Assembly (NCBI GenBank): GCA_029931535.1
Contig: JAQPZY010001001.1
Span: 248,001 to 312,000 of the forward strand
Length of the DNA: 64,000 nucleotides
Direction of reading: 5' to 3'
From: Margaritifera margaritifera
Taxonomy: Eukaryota > Mollusca > Bivalvia > Unionida > Margaritiferidae
Below the pieces are notes generated by a model. That model did not search any database. It saw only the letters and a list, made by a program, of their open reading frames with translations, and was not told where the DNA came from. How positions within the stretch are numbered: position 1 is the stretch's first letter; each line of letters begins with the position of its first letter. Both the position numbers and the translations under genes were made by a program. Positions 48,531 to 58,340 of this stretch are shown piece by piece.

Positions 48531-48804
48531 TTTACTTTAATTATTTCTTATAGTTAGTGGCAATATATTCCTTGCATATACGATAATATGAAAATTATTT
48601 GCTTGCCTGACTAAAATGAAGTTTAAACTGCTATTCAGCACCTTAATAGGCTATACAGACTTTAAACAGTTTCTACTTACAGTGAGGATATACGTTATTT
48701 TGAAATCATTTAATAATTTCATTCATTTTTCAGTGAATTAAAAATCTGATAATTTCTCATTAAAATGGAGCATGAAAATAGGAAAAATAATGGATAGAAA
48801 AAAT
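48531..48804. other. Unclassified sequence
   Basis: AT-rich; nothing recognised. Confidence 0.4.
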
Positions 48805-49475
48805 TCAGAGTGAGAATGAGTGCCTTTTATTCCAGAACAAATAATGAATTGGGCCTGAATTTGTTCTGGAGGTTACCAGTTTGCCTAAAACTGCAGGATT
48901 TTTACACCCAAAGACTTTATAATAATATCTGTATGCTGTTAAAAAATGTTTTTTTCCAGAAAACTGCTGAGAAGAAGACTTATTGACAAATGAAATTTGG
49001 TGAATCAAGGAATAATCATCAGCCATACGAGCAGCATTTTCCAAAGTTTCCACTTTCTGCTCATCAAGATAGGTCTTAACATCACTATGGATGCAGCTCT
49101 TGAACTCGTCCATTAATACAAACTGTCTGAGGTTATCATAATCTTGATCAACCTTCTTGGATGAGCACCACGTATCAAATAGTTGTTCTTTTTCCCTTAC
49201 AAATTCGACATGAGTTAGTCCAGTTTCTTTTCTACAATTCCTAAACTTTTGTCAATATGCCTCAGGGACCAACTCATAACTCAAGATGTACTCCTTAACC
49301 ACATCATAATCAGTGCTTTGTTGTACAGACAGTGAAGTGTAGACTTCACGAGCTTTGCCAATAAGTACACTTTGTAATAACAAAGTCCAATACTCTCTTG
49401 ACCATTTCAAGTTTTCCGCAATTTTTCTCAAAGTGAAGAAATTATTTATCTACTTCTTTTTCCTGAAAATGGGGT
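48805..49475 (-). pseudogene. Gypsy-type retrotransposon gag relic
   Basis: Reading the minus strand from about 49475, short frames separated by frameshifts give VLIGKAREVYTSLSVQQS, then KFRNCRKETGLTHVEFVREK, then FDTWCSSKKVDQDYDNLRQF, and then the open part MDEFKSCIHSDVKTYLDEQK and ARMADDYSLIHQISF. This matches the SCAN-like gag region usual in invertebrate Gypsy elements; gag proteins form the particle that packages the element RNA. No zinc knuckle, protease, polymerase or integrase follows. Only the last 102 codons are uninterrupted. It is opposite in orientation to the LTR at 49834, so it is a separate insertion. Confidence 0.78.
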
Positions 49476-49578
49476 ACTAACCTAATATATCTGGTAAAAT
49501 AAAAACCTGAACTTGTGTGTAAGGGTGGGGTGGGGCAGAGTGCTCCGCTTGTCAGTTCTAATTCTTTTCATTTATATT

Positions 49579-49581
49579 GCA

Positions 49582-49669
<88 letters not shown>
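49579..49669. repeat. (CT)n microsatellite
   Basis: About 44 CT repeats with a single interruption, followed by a looser CT-rich stretch to about 49767. Open frames on both strands are repeat translations. Confidence 0.98.
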
Positions 49670-49671
<2 letters not shown>

Positions 49672-49833
49672 GAACTGTGTCTCCTCTTCTCTGCATTTCC
49701 CTTTCCTCTTTCTCTTTCTCTTTCTGCATTTGTATTTCCATCATTTCTTTCTTTCTCTCTCTCTCTTGATGCATCCTGAATGTCCTGATGTACCACAATG
49801 ATGTAATCCTGAATATTTTGAATTAATTCACAT

Positions 49834-50628
49834 TGTTGTGATTATAGAAAATATATTGAGTGTCTAAACTTTTGGTCTATGACTGTACTTTAAAATATGG
49901 TCAAACAGTAAGTTGCACTTTAAGTTTGGTTAACATGTCGACAAGATATTTCCTGACCTTTGAGTTCAAGGTCAGAGTTGTTGACCATTTGTTTGCTAGA
50001 TGACATGTTGCCTTTTGTGAAATGGGCCATTTGCAAAGAGTATATAAGACCTTGATATATGCAGTATAATCATTCCAATTTTAAATCCTGTGTTAAAAAC
50101 ATTTCTGTTTTATGATCAGTCTTTGGAATCATCAGACTGTTTGGAATCATAGTTGTGCTGTAATCTTGTAATCTTGCAGTGCTGTAATGCCACAATGCTT
50201 TATTGCTGTATACATAATTCGAAAGAAATTATTTATTGGAACATTTATTGGAGTTACCTAAAGTGCTCATTAACCTTTTGGGTTTTACAATATGACTTTT
50301 GGAGACTTGTGGACATTCTCAAAGATGATCTGGATTACACTATTGGGGTACATCAGGGTATTCCAGACTACCCATTCATTCGGAACATTCATTCATTCGG
50401 AACATTCATTCGCTCGGAACATTCATTCACTCGGAACAATCTATATTTAGGACTTGTGATTAGGACACTTAGGAAAATTGGATTATTTGGATTGTAATTC
50501 ATGTTACTGTAAGTGTCTTTTGAATTTTCACATTAATTGTATAGAAATAAATTGCTTGTTAATTTTTATTTGATTGTTGGTTTCACTCTCGTTCTGTTAC
50601 ATTTTTCTTAGACCATAGAGTTGTAACA
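49834..50628 (+). mobile_element. Solo LTR of a Gypsy-like element with 4-bp target duplication
   Basis: Starts TGTTGTGATT and ends TTGTAACA, flanked by ACAT on both sides (49830-49833 and 50629-50632). A TATA box (TATATAAG, 50041-50048) and AATAAA (50546-50551) lie in LTR order and give plus orientation. A GGAACATTCATTC motif is repeated near 50380-50430. The 3' part matches the LTR at 508-2439. No internal region or second LTR is present, so it arose by LTR-LTR recombination. Confidence 0.8.
50041..50048 (+). promoter_or_regulatory. TATA box of the solo LTR
   Basis: TATATAAG about 200 bp into the LTR, preceded by AAGAG. It is a plausible U3 promoter that could start transcription rightward. 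Confidence 0.45.
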
Positions 50629-50632
50629 ACAT

Positions 50633-51756
50633 AGATCTCAAAATACTGTATTCATCCAAAAAATGAGTGAGCACATTAGTATTTCCAATCAATATTGTAA
50701 ATAAATAATTCCTGTCAAATTATATCTGATTTCACAACACAACTAAAATAGAATCCTTACAGACTGATCGTTTAGAATCGAAATTCTCGAATAGGAATGA
50801 ATTGTTTACTAAAATCTGTATATAAGTAAAAATGCCTACATGACCTATGTCACATCACAATATTTGTAGTTTTAATGGAAAATTACTTTGTGTACCTGAC
50901 TTCTGTCAAAAAAAGACATGGAAATAACAATCCAGCTGCTAACAAAACCGGCCTTGAACTCAAATGCTATGTAAACATGTTGTTTACACGATTACCATAT
51001 TCTGACTAAAGTACAACTTACAATCATGGACACGTATTATAAATTCAATATACATAACATTACAATACTGTGATTTCATGTCTTCAGATTCTATGTGAGT
51101 GATTTTATGTGCATTTTTAGTACACACGTTAACACCTTCAAATGTGTGTTCAATTCTAAATTTTCTCTTGCAATTGATATATTTCATTTCATAACCCACT
51201 GTTAAGTATCCCAGTCGTAAAACATTCATATGCTGAATGTTACAATGTAGCACAATGAAAGTTGCAACATGACTGTTGTCACAATGCAAACTGCAATAGA
51301 TTAATGTCCCATTATGACAACAGAGGACGCCGTAATATCTGAATGAAACAATGATGCGGGTCAGGTATATTGTACATTCTAACCATGGAGGACTGAACTA
51401 TGGATCCGACTTGCCATGTCTCTCAACGTAGTAGCTGATGAATAATAAGACAATATAAATGTTTTCTTCTTCCAGAGTATTTGTTTTTATTTTATTAAAT
51501 TAATGCTCCTTCTACAGGTAAAGAATCGTGAACAAACTACTCTTTACCTTCACTGTTAATTAGTAGTTTCAGCATAATCTCCGGTTTTCTCATTCATTTT
51601 TTTTTTTTTTTTTTTTTTTTTTTTGTAATGTCATTGTTTTAAAAGATCATATTGTAAATTGGTTATCAGATGATTTGAAAACAAAGAAGACTCTTTACAA
51701 TGTTCAACACCCACCCTAATCCTCCAAGTGATAAATTCTACCTGACTTTTATCATC

Positions 51757-51826
<70 letters not shown>

Positions 51827-52689
51827 GTTTACATATTGTGGCCTTTCAATATACATGTATGTGAAATCAGGTACATAAATTAGCAAGACATGCCCTAGCT
51901 GAAATAAGTGGTTAGCATAACAACAGTACTGATCAAAGGCATTGAATGGATTGTTTGGTCAGAAACGTATGGTTTTATTTCTACAAGCTTGTGTTAGCCT
52001 TGCAAAACAGTCATTTCACTTGATGTACCAATGCACACTCTAAATCGACTGTTTCAAACAATTCGTCAAATTTCGTTGGGGTTGATTATGAGGATAATAT
52101 TTATGACACAAGGTTGATTAATTAATTGATTAATTGGTTATTACAATAAATGAACATTTAGTGTTATTCATATATTTTTCATTCTTGTTGTTCATAGCTA
52201 TAAAATAAAATAAAAAGAAACTCTTACATCTTACTCGGTATTATTATAATCATACAGAATTTATAAACGATTCATGCTTCATAAAACAAAAACATTTATT
52301 TTAAAATTAAATTTAAGAATCATTATTGATTTGTTCACGAAGTTTCATGTGGCAAATTCAGAACCAAACAAAATAGTTTGCACAAGCAAAACACTGTTTC
52401 AGTCTTAATTATTTCAAATATCAGGGTGTGTTCCATTAAAAAAAAAACTGCAACAACATTTGCGATGTTGCAGATAGGTGTAACGACTTGTCAACAAATT
52501 GCAGCTAAGCAAAACACCGTTTTTTGTTATAATTACAGTTTACATAAAATGTCTCAAACAACACGAGCCCCGGGAAGGTCTGAAGCTCTACAGGGCAAAA
52601 AGAATTTCCAGAAATTCAAGATAAGACCATTTCTTCCTTTTAACAATTGACTGTTGAAACCATCTCTGATATTCTTAATCGATAAAAAG
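50633..52689. other. Unclassified sequence with poly-T and CT tracts
   Basis: A T run lies at 51597-51624. Open frames near 50984-51289 and 52378-52650 have no recognised domain. Confidence 0.45.
51760..51824. repeat. (CT)n microsatellite
   Basis: About 32 uninterrupted CT repeats. Confidence 0.98.
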
Positions 52690-53550
52690 ATGTTAAAAAT
52701 AGCTGCTGTGGTGTACATATTACATGTCAGCTTGGCACCATTTTTATTTTGGACAAAATAGACATCATTATAAGTCTTTTGCTGAAAACCCCATTCATAA
52801 TGATCATTTCTTCAGGGCGAATAGTGACAACAAGATTTTTAAGGCAGTCGTCATGGCAGCCATATTGGATGTAAGACTGGCACCATTTGCATTAAAGATC
52901 AACTAGGTATCATAAAAAGTCTATTGGCAAAAACCCCATGTTGATATAACTATCCATTTGGACAGGAACAGAGATAACAATATTTTCAAGATATGACTTT
53001 CCATTCAAGAGGTGTAGCAATAACAAGATTTTCAAAATGGCTGCTGTGGTGGCCGTATTGGATATCAGATTGGTATCATTTTAATTTAAGACCAAATGGA
53101 CATCATAAGAAGCCTTCTGGTGAAAACCCAACATCAATATGACTTTCTGTTCAAGTAGAGTTGTGAGAATAAGAGTTTTGCGATGGCTGCCATGGCGGCC
53201 ATATTGGATGTCAAATCGACACCATTTTTATTTCGGACCAGCTAGGCATCATAAGAAGTCTTTTAGTGAAAACACCACGTGGATACGACCATCCATTCAG
53301 GAAAAGTAGTGATAACAGGATTTTCAAAAGAGCCGCTGTGGTGGCCATATTAGATGTCCAAGCAGCACCATTCTGATTTAGGACCAACTAGACCATGGGA
53401 TGAATTTGATTGTAAAGTTTCTAGGCAATCTTCCAAGTAGTCTAGAAGGAGTAACGCTAACAAACTTGTGCTAATGGACAGATGGACGACAGACGATGGA
53501 CAACAGACTATCTCATAAGCTCTTCTGGTCTATGACCAGTAGAGCTAACA
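52690..53550 (-). mobile_element. Hairpin-ended element (TAGCTCTACTGGTC type), inverted copy
   Basis: Reads on the minus strand from TTAGCTCTACTGGTCATAGA CCAGAAGAGC, through GTCCATCGTCTGTCGTCC and CATTAGCACAAGTTTGTT, into ~165-bp units (AAAATGGTGCCA, TTGGTCC-like and CATCTTGAAAATC equivalents on that strand). It is the same family as 36473-37190. The plus-strand units contain GGCGGCCATATTGGATGTC. Confidence 0.78.
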
Positions 53551-53695
53551 AAAACCAAATAAAATAGAAATAAATAAACTTAAATATATAATTAGTTTCA
53601 AGGAGTATGGATGCATCTTAATTACCTCATATCGCAAATCAATATGCATTTTATGAAATATTTCCTTATTTTAAACTGTTTCATCCTCTCCCCAG

Positions 53696-53731
53696 GACAA
53701 TGACTCGAAGATCCTAATCCAAAACATTGTG
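53696..53731 (+). other. Candidate 36-bp micro-exon
   Basis: GACAATGACTCG...AACATTGTG between TTTCATCCTCTCCCCAG and GTATGTAG. It is open in phase 0 (DNDSKILIQNIV). The splice signals are excellent, but no neighbouring exon was found and the peptide is not recognised. Confidence 0.22.
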
Positions 53732-53910
53732 GTATGTAGATTTTTTTTAAAATTTCTTTTGGGTGACGGTTAAACTAATTTTAATAATGCAGTACTAACC
53801 TGTCGTTATTCTTTTCATGCCAAAAATCCTCGTCTGCTTGATTTGAATATATCCTCCCACATAATGGAGAATTTTGAATAAGACAAAGTCCACTCATGCA
53901 GTTCGCACGT

Positions 53911-54143
53911 TCAGGTGGTCGAATGGTCTAAGGCGCACGCCTTTACAGATCACTGACATATTACTACTGTCCGCGTGGATTCGAATCTTGGGCTCGACCA
54001 ATTTGGGTATGCGACAAAGTTTGCCAGTAGCTTCCAGTGAGTCAGTGGTTCTTCCCGGGTGTCCCTCCACCAGATATACTGGGCGCCATGTATAGCCTAT
54101 CATGTGCTTACAAAATGGCATTCAAAACCACATAAACAAACCA
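53911..54143 (+). mobile_element. SINE family A copy
   Basis: A box GGTGGTCGAATGGTCTAAGG, B box GGATTCGAATC, body GTTTGCCAGTAGCTTCCAGT and ATGTATAGCCTATCATGTGC, tail AAAATGGCATTCAAAACCAC. Both promoter boxes are well preserved. Confidence 0.86.
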
Positions 54144-54369
54144 AGCGCAGAACAGTATTTTTTTTCATAGACGACGATTAGAACATCCGTGGGGTGGGAG
54201 GAGGGCATTCAGCAATAGTAATGGATAAGTATTGCACAACCAAACTTATTTTTAACCCCCCCCCCTCCCTGAAAAACACTACATTTAATGGCAATACATA
54301 ACCCGTCGCTGTTGCATGTTTTGTCATTTGGTATTTTGATGTGTTAAAACTGATCAGAAGCAGAAAAAT
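54144..54369. other. Unclassified spacer with C run
   Basis: An 11-base C run near 54256; nothing else recognised. Confidence 0.4.
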
Positions 54370-54405
54370 GGAATGAACTCCCTATTAAGGGAGAGATCCA
54401 CTTCA

Positions 54406-54603
54406 CTATATGTTGGTGTCTCTCATGGCCACATGTTGTGCCGGGGTCCCCAAGAAAAACTGCTTGCGCTGCTGTGCTAAAGAGCGGAGGTAGAAGAAGA
54501 TATTATTTGATTGCCAAAATGCTGCCTTCATGACGTCCTCCAAGGAAGAATGATTAAAATATGCCCACGAGGCAGCGATGGCTTGAACCTCGTGTTTCAT
54601 CAA
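54406..54603 (-). pseudogene. DIRS-type tyrosine recombinase, C-terminal fragment
   Basis: Contains KHEVQAIAASWAYFN then SLEDVMKAAFWQSNN, the block around the HxxR and H/W-type catalytic region of tyrosine recombinases encoded by DIRS/Ngaro elements (usually HDVRAxAASxA...AGxWxSxNTF). The Arg of HxxR appears as Gln here (HEVQ), which would disable it. In the family this enzyme integrates circular cDNA. No full-length gene remains. Confidence 0.72.
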
Positions 54604-55033
54604 GAAAAGGTCTCTATCAGTAAGGGACTGATAAGCTCTTTTGATGGTAGTGACTATCGACTGTGAGTTGGTAGAAGCCCATTCCTACCTTTTCTTTCTT
54701 TTCCCTTTGGAAGCCTCAAGATAGAAACACATTTCCCTCAGAGGGCGTAAAGCCTATCTCGATCATCCCCAGCACAGATTAGACTGAGACTGGGGATTTC
54801 AATAGGTAGTGGGGCTACCAAAGGTAACCGATGTTTTGCTACAAATCCCAGCTGACAAAGGAGATAAACAGAATCGTAAACTGGAGCGAACTTAGAAGGG
54901 AAGTATGTTGTTCAGCCTGGTCACAAACAAGTCCACCAGAGGCTTTCCACACAGTACAAAAAGGGACTCTGTTATGTAGTGTGGTAGAGACTATTCCACG
55001 AGGACTGTTTTGCTGTCATGGACAGACTGTTCG

Positions 55034-55339
55034 CTAATACATTCTTCTGTCCCAGAACTCAGAGCGTGATGTTCTCTCAGGCTGCCCAGCGGAGGAGGTT
55101 CCAGACCACCATACAAAGCAAAGGGACATGCGTGCCGCAACGACTGACGTGTTGTCAGAGGAGACCATGACACGCTGACCATTTAATATGTCAATGCACC
55201 CTTGCAAAGCTAGAAATACAGCTTTAATTTCAAGATTGTTGATGTAGAGTGACGATTTGTCCGGAGTCCAGTGATCCTGGAGAGTTAAACCCTCTGGTTC
55301 TAAAGAAGAGTACTTCATAAGAGACCGATTTAACAACAT
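55034..55339 (-). pseudogene. DIRS-type RNase H fragment
   Basis: Reads LTLQDHWTPDKSSLYINN, LEIKAVFLALQ, then VMVSSDNTSVVA: the WTP, INxLExxAV and SDNTxVVA signatures of the RNase H domain that follows the polymerase in DIRS/Ngaro elements. The Glu of LE and the Asp of SDN are present, but the rest of the domain is shifted out of frame after the Ala run (SLCFVWWSG). Confidence 0.75.
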
Positions 55340-55830
55340 CGGATTGGTGAAAGGACATGGGGATCCTTAAGAGAGTGTGTTGTTTCTGAAACTGTAGTTG
55401 GTAACCCTCCCTCACAATGGAAGGGACCCACGCATCATCTGTTATGCTTCACCAGGCTTCGAAAAAGAGACCTAGACAAGCACCCATGGGGATGTTTGGA
55501 AGAGTAATGCAAGGCAGGAGAAGGTCCGAGTTCATAAATCAGTCAATCCCGCTCCCTCCTTCCTTAGGAAAAGAAGGAGGGTTCAAGAACTTCCTCCTTT
55601 GGGGCTCCTCAGTGAACGTACCTCAAACCTGACTGTCAAGGGAGGTTTAAATTGAGGTTGCGGATTGGACTAGGATTGTATCCGTTAAAGAAGTTTGTGG
55701 ATGGTCCGGGGGGTGGGGGGTGGTCGCATTATCATGTTTCCTGGCCAATTGCAATGGGCCAGGAGTTGTTGTAAAAGATCTGTCCTGATGATCCTTCAGA
55801 TCTTGGAAAGCCAAGAATAGTTGGTCCAAA

Positions 55831-56655
55831 ATTAAAATGGTGCCGATATTGTATCGCTACTCTTCCTGAATGGATGATAACTTCTTATGACATCTACTTA
55901 TGGCGCAAATCAGACCTCCAATTTCATTGCGATGGTGGTCATCTTGAAAATACTGAAATCACTACTTGTCGAGAATGGATGGCTGTAGCGTCATGCCGTT
56001 TTACCTAAGAGACTTTTGTGGTATATAGTTGGTCCTAAATGCAAATTGTGCCGCTTAGACCTCGAGTATGGCCGCCGTGGCGGTCGTTTTGAATATCTTG
56101 TTATAGATACTTCTCCTGAATAACTGGTACTATTGAGGTTTTTTTGTGTTTTTTTTTTTTTTTGTTTTTTTTACTGAAAGTCTACTTATGATATCTAGTT
56201 GGTTCTAAATTAAAAAGAAAAAGAAAAAAAGGCACCGATCAATGGTAGCCATCTTGAAAATCTTGTTATCTAAATGAAAAATTAAGCCGATATGACTTCC
56301 CAAACTTTTATAATCTCATAACAGCAATTTCTCATGACCAGATGGCCATACCAACAGTTTAAAACAAACAGACAAATAAAAACCATTACATTTTATAATA
56401 TAAAGTTATTCCAATCTTAAAATGACGCTGATCTGACTTCCAAAATGGTTGCCTTGATACCCGTTCAGAAATTTTATATGGCTACTTCTCTCGAAAGGAT
56501 GGTCTTATCAACATGAAGTTTTCACTATAATACTATTATAACAATATGTAGCTGAATGAAAATAGTGCTCATCTGACATCTAACATGGCACCCAAGTGTC
56601 CGTCTCAAAAATCTTATGACAACTCTTCTTGCATAAATAGTGGCAATGACATGGG
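55831..56655 (+). repeat. Internal units of the TAGCTCTACTGGTC hairpin family, without ends
   Basis: AAAATGGTGCCGATATTG, ACTCTTCCTGAATGGATG, TATAGTTGGTCCTAAATGC and CATCTTGAAAATC-like phrases repeat about five times, matching units at 36473-37190. A T run lies near 56150. The array is cut on the left by the DIRS relic and on the right by the fold-back element, right after ATGGGGTTTTC. Confidence 0.75.
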
Positions 56656-56663
56656 GTTTTCTA

Positions 56664-58017
56664 TGGGCATCCGTCACCGCCAAAATTACATTAATCAAAT
56701 GACGGAGTATCAAATGAAATGATTTAACCCAACAAATGAAATGATGAATTCAGATTCCAAATGATGTTGCATTAAATGAAATGATTTGAAGAATAATATG
56801 GAATGATGAATTCAGATTCAAAATGACGTGCTATTAAATGAAATGACGTAGTATCAAATGAAATGATTTAACCCAACAAATGAAATTATGAATTCAGATT
56901 CCAAACGACCTTGTATGAAATGAAATGATTTGAAGAATAAAACGGAATGATGAATTCAGATTCCAAATGACGTGGTATTAAATGAAAGGAAATGATTAAT
57001 TCAACAAATGATATGATGAATTCAGATTCCAAAGGACGTTGTATGAAGAACGCAACGGAATGATGAATTCAGATTGCAAATGACGTGGTATTAAATGAAA
57101 TGAATTGAAATGAAATGATTGAACCCAACAAATGAAATGATTAATTCATTTATATATAATACTACAAGGGAGGGCACTTCTCTCCTTTCTGGTGCGACCT
57201 ATTTAAGAATCGACGCTGAAATTTCGAGCTACACATCGCGTGGCGTAATAAATTTGGTACCTGTGGCGCTGTTATCCGTGACATATGGTGTCAGGACGCC
57301 CAAACCTATAATCTACAGGCGCCAGAAAGGAGAGAAGTGTCCTCCCTTGTAGTATTATATAGTACATGTATGACTGATAGATAAGTTGTAAGCAACAATA
57401 CGAGCCCCTGTGAACAGCGCCAGCCTATGTATGTTTGTTTTTTCGCTAAATGATTTGCAGTTTGACCGTAAATTGTATTGCTGTTCCTAGCCAGACTTTG
57501 CTAAACCGTTTACTTGCCATACATTTCATTTAATACCACGTCATTTGCAATCTGAATTCATCATTCCGCTTTGTTCTTCAAATCATTTCATTTAATACCA
57601 CGTCATTTGCAATCTGAATTCATCGTTTCATTTGTTGGGTTAAATCGTTTAATTTCATATAATTTCATTTAATACCACGTCATTTGCAATCTGAATTCAT
57701 CATTCCGTTGGGTTCTTCATACAACGTCCTTTGGAATCTGAATTCATCATATCATTTGTTGAATTAATCATTTCATTTCATTTAATACCACGTCATTTGG
57801 AATCTGAATTCATCATTCCGTTTTGTTCTTCAAATCATTTCATTTGATACTACGTCATTTCATTTAATAGCACGTCATTTTGAATCTGAATTCATCATTC
57901 CGTATTATTCTTCAAATCATTTCATTTAATGCAACATCATTTCATTTGTTGGGTTAACTCATTTCATTTGATACTACGTCATTTGATTAATGTAATTTTG
58001 GCGGTGACGGCTGCCCA
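56664..58017. mobile_element. Fold-back element with ~480-bp inverted arms
   Basis: Termini TGGGCATCCGTCACCGCC and (minus strand) TGGGCAGCCGTCACCGCC, then AAAATTACATTAATCAAA on both. TA lies outside both ends. The arms (about 56664-57150 and 57530-58017) stay collinear and highly similar. Each is built from ~60-bp units with GATGAATTCAGATTCCAAAT, GACGTGGTATTAAATGAAAT and GATTTGAAGAATAA. The middle holds a separate 191-bp inverted-repeat element and ~170 bp of unique sequence. No coding capacity. Confidence 0.85.
57162..57352. mobile_element. 191-bp MITE nested in the fold-back element
   Basis: 34-bp inverted ends starting CTACAAGGGAGG, then CACTTCTCTCCTTTCTGG, with two mismatches and TA outside both (57160-57161, 57353-57354). 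An open frame at 57119-57352 crosses it and is incidental. Confidence 0.85.
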
Positions 58018-58289
58018 TACTGTTCCCATAATTTCCGCAATTTATACTAGAATCCAACCATCATTTGTTAACGACTTAAATCACCTTTTTTTTTTAAAAA
58101 AAAATTAAATTTTAAGAAATTACCCCTCACCACTGTGTAGACATATCGGTATCGGCGTCAGAACACATAAGAGCACTACCTTCCAATCAGAACACATCGG
58201 CGACTTCCTTGACAACAACGCCATTGTGTTGTCGAGAGAACTGATATAAAATTTATTTTAAATTTTCAAATTTAACTAACAAATTCAGC
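58018..58289 (+). promoter_or_regulatory. Possible promoter/5' UTR of the right-hand gene
   Basis: The stretch 58138-58230 is less AT-rich than its surroundings and contains a duplicated phrase CAGAACACAT (near 58162 and 58189). No clear TATA box. It is inferred only from its position upstream of the candidate start codon. Confidence 0.3.
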
Positions 58290-58340
58290 ATGATTCTTCC
58301 AGAAAATCAGACAGTGCTGGACGTTCCTAAAATTATACAG
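58290..58340 (+). CDS. Candidate first coding exon of an unidentified gene
   Basis: ATG in the context TTCAGCATGATT, then 17 codons (MILPENQTVLDVPKIIQ) to a CAG/GTATGG donor, phase 0. An in-frame stop (TAA of AACTAACAAATTC) lies just upstream, so this Met would be the true start. The next compatible exon found is 63848-63879. The peptide is not recognised. It could be a real short first exon or a chance combination of ATG and donor; the matching phases and the acceptor at the window end favour a gene. Confidence 0.4.

Larger units (their letters stand above)
54370..55830 (-). mobile_element. DIRS-type (tyrosine-recombinase) retrotransposon relic
   Basis: On the minus strand, from right to left: a pre-polymerase region (WVPSIVREGYQLQFQ near 55370-55420), an RNase H region (55034-55339) and a tyrosine-recombinase C-terminus (54406-54603), in the order of DIRS/Ngaro elements. 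The reverse transcriptase catalytic core that should lie between the first two is missing, so an internal deletion has joined them. Frameshifts and stops occur throughout. The right flank is a unit of the hairpin-ended family. Confidence 0.75.

Noticed and set aside
49513..49801. Open frames rich in Leu-Ser or Arg-Glu
   Set aside because: Translations of a CT microsatellite.
48805..50628. The gag relic and the LTR as one retrotransposon
   Set aside because: They are in opposite orientation, and the LTR has its own target duplication on both sides.
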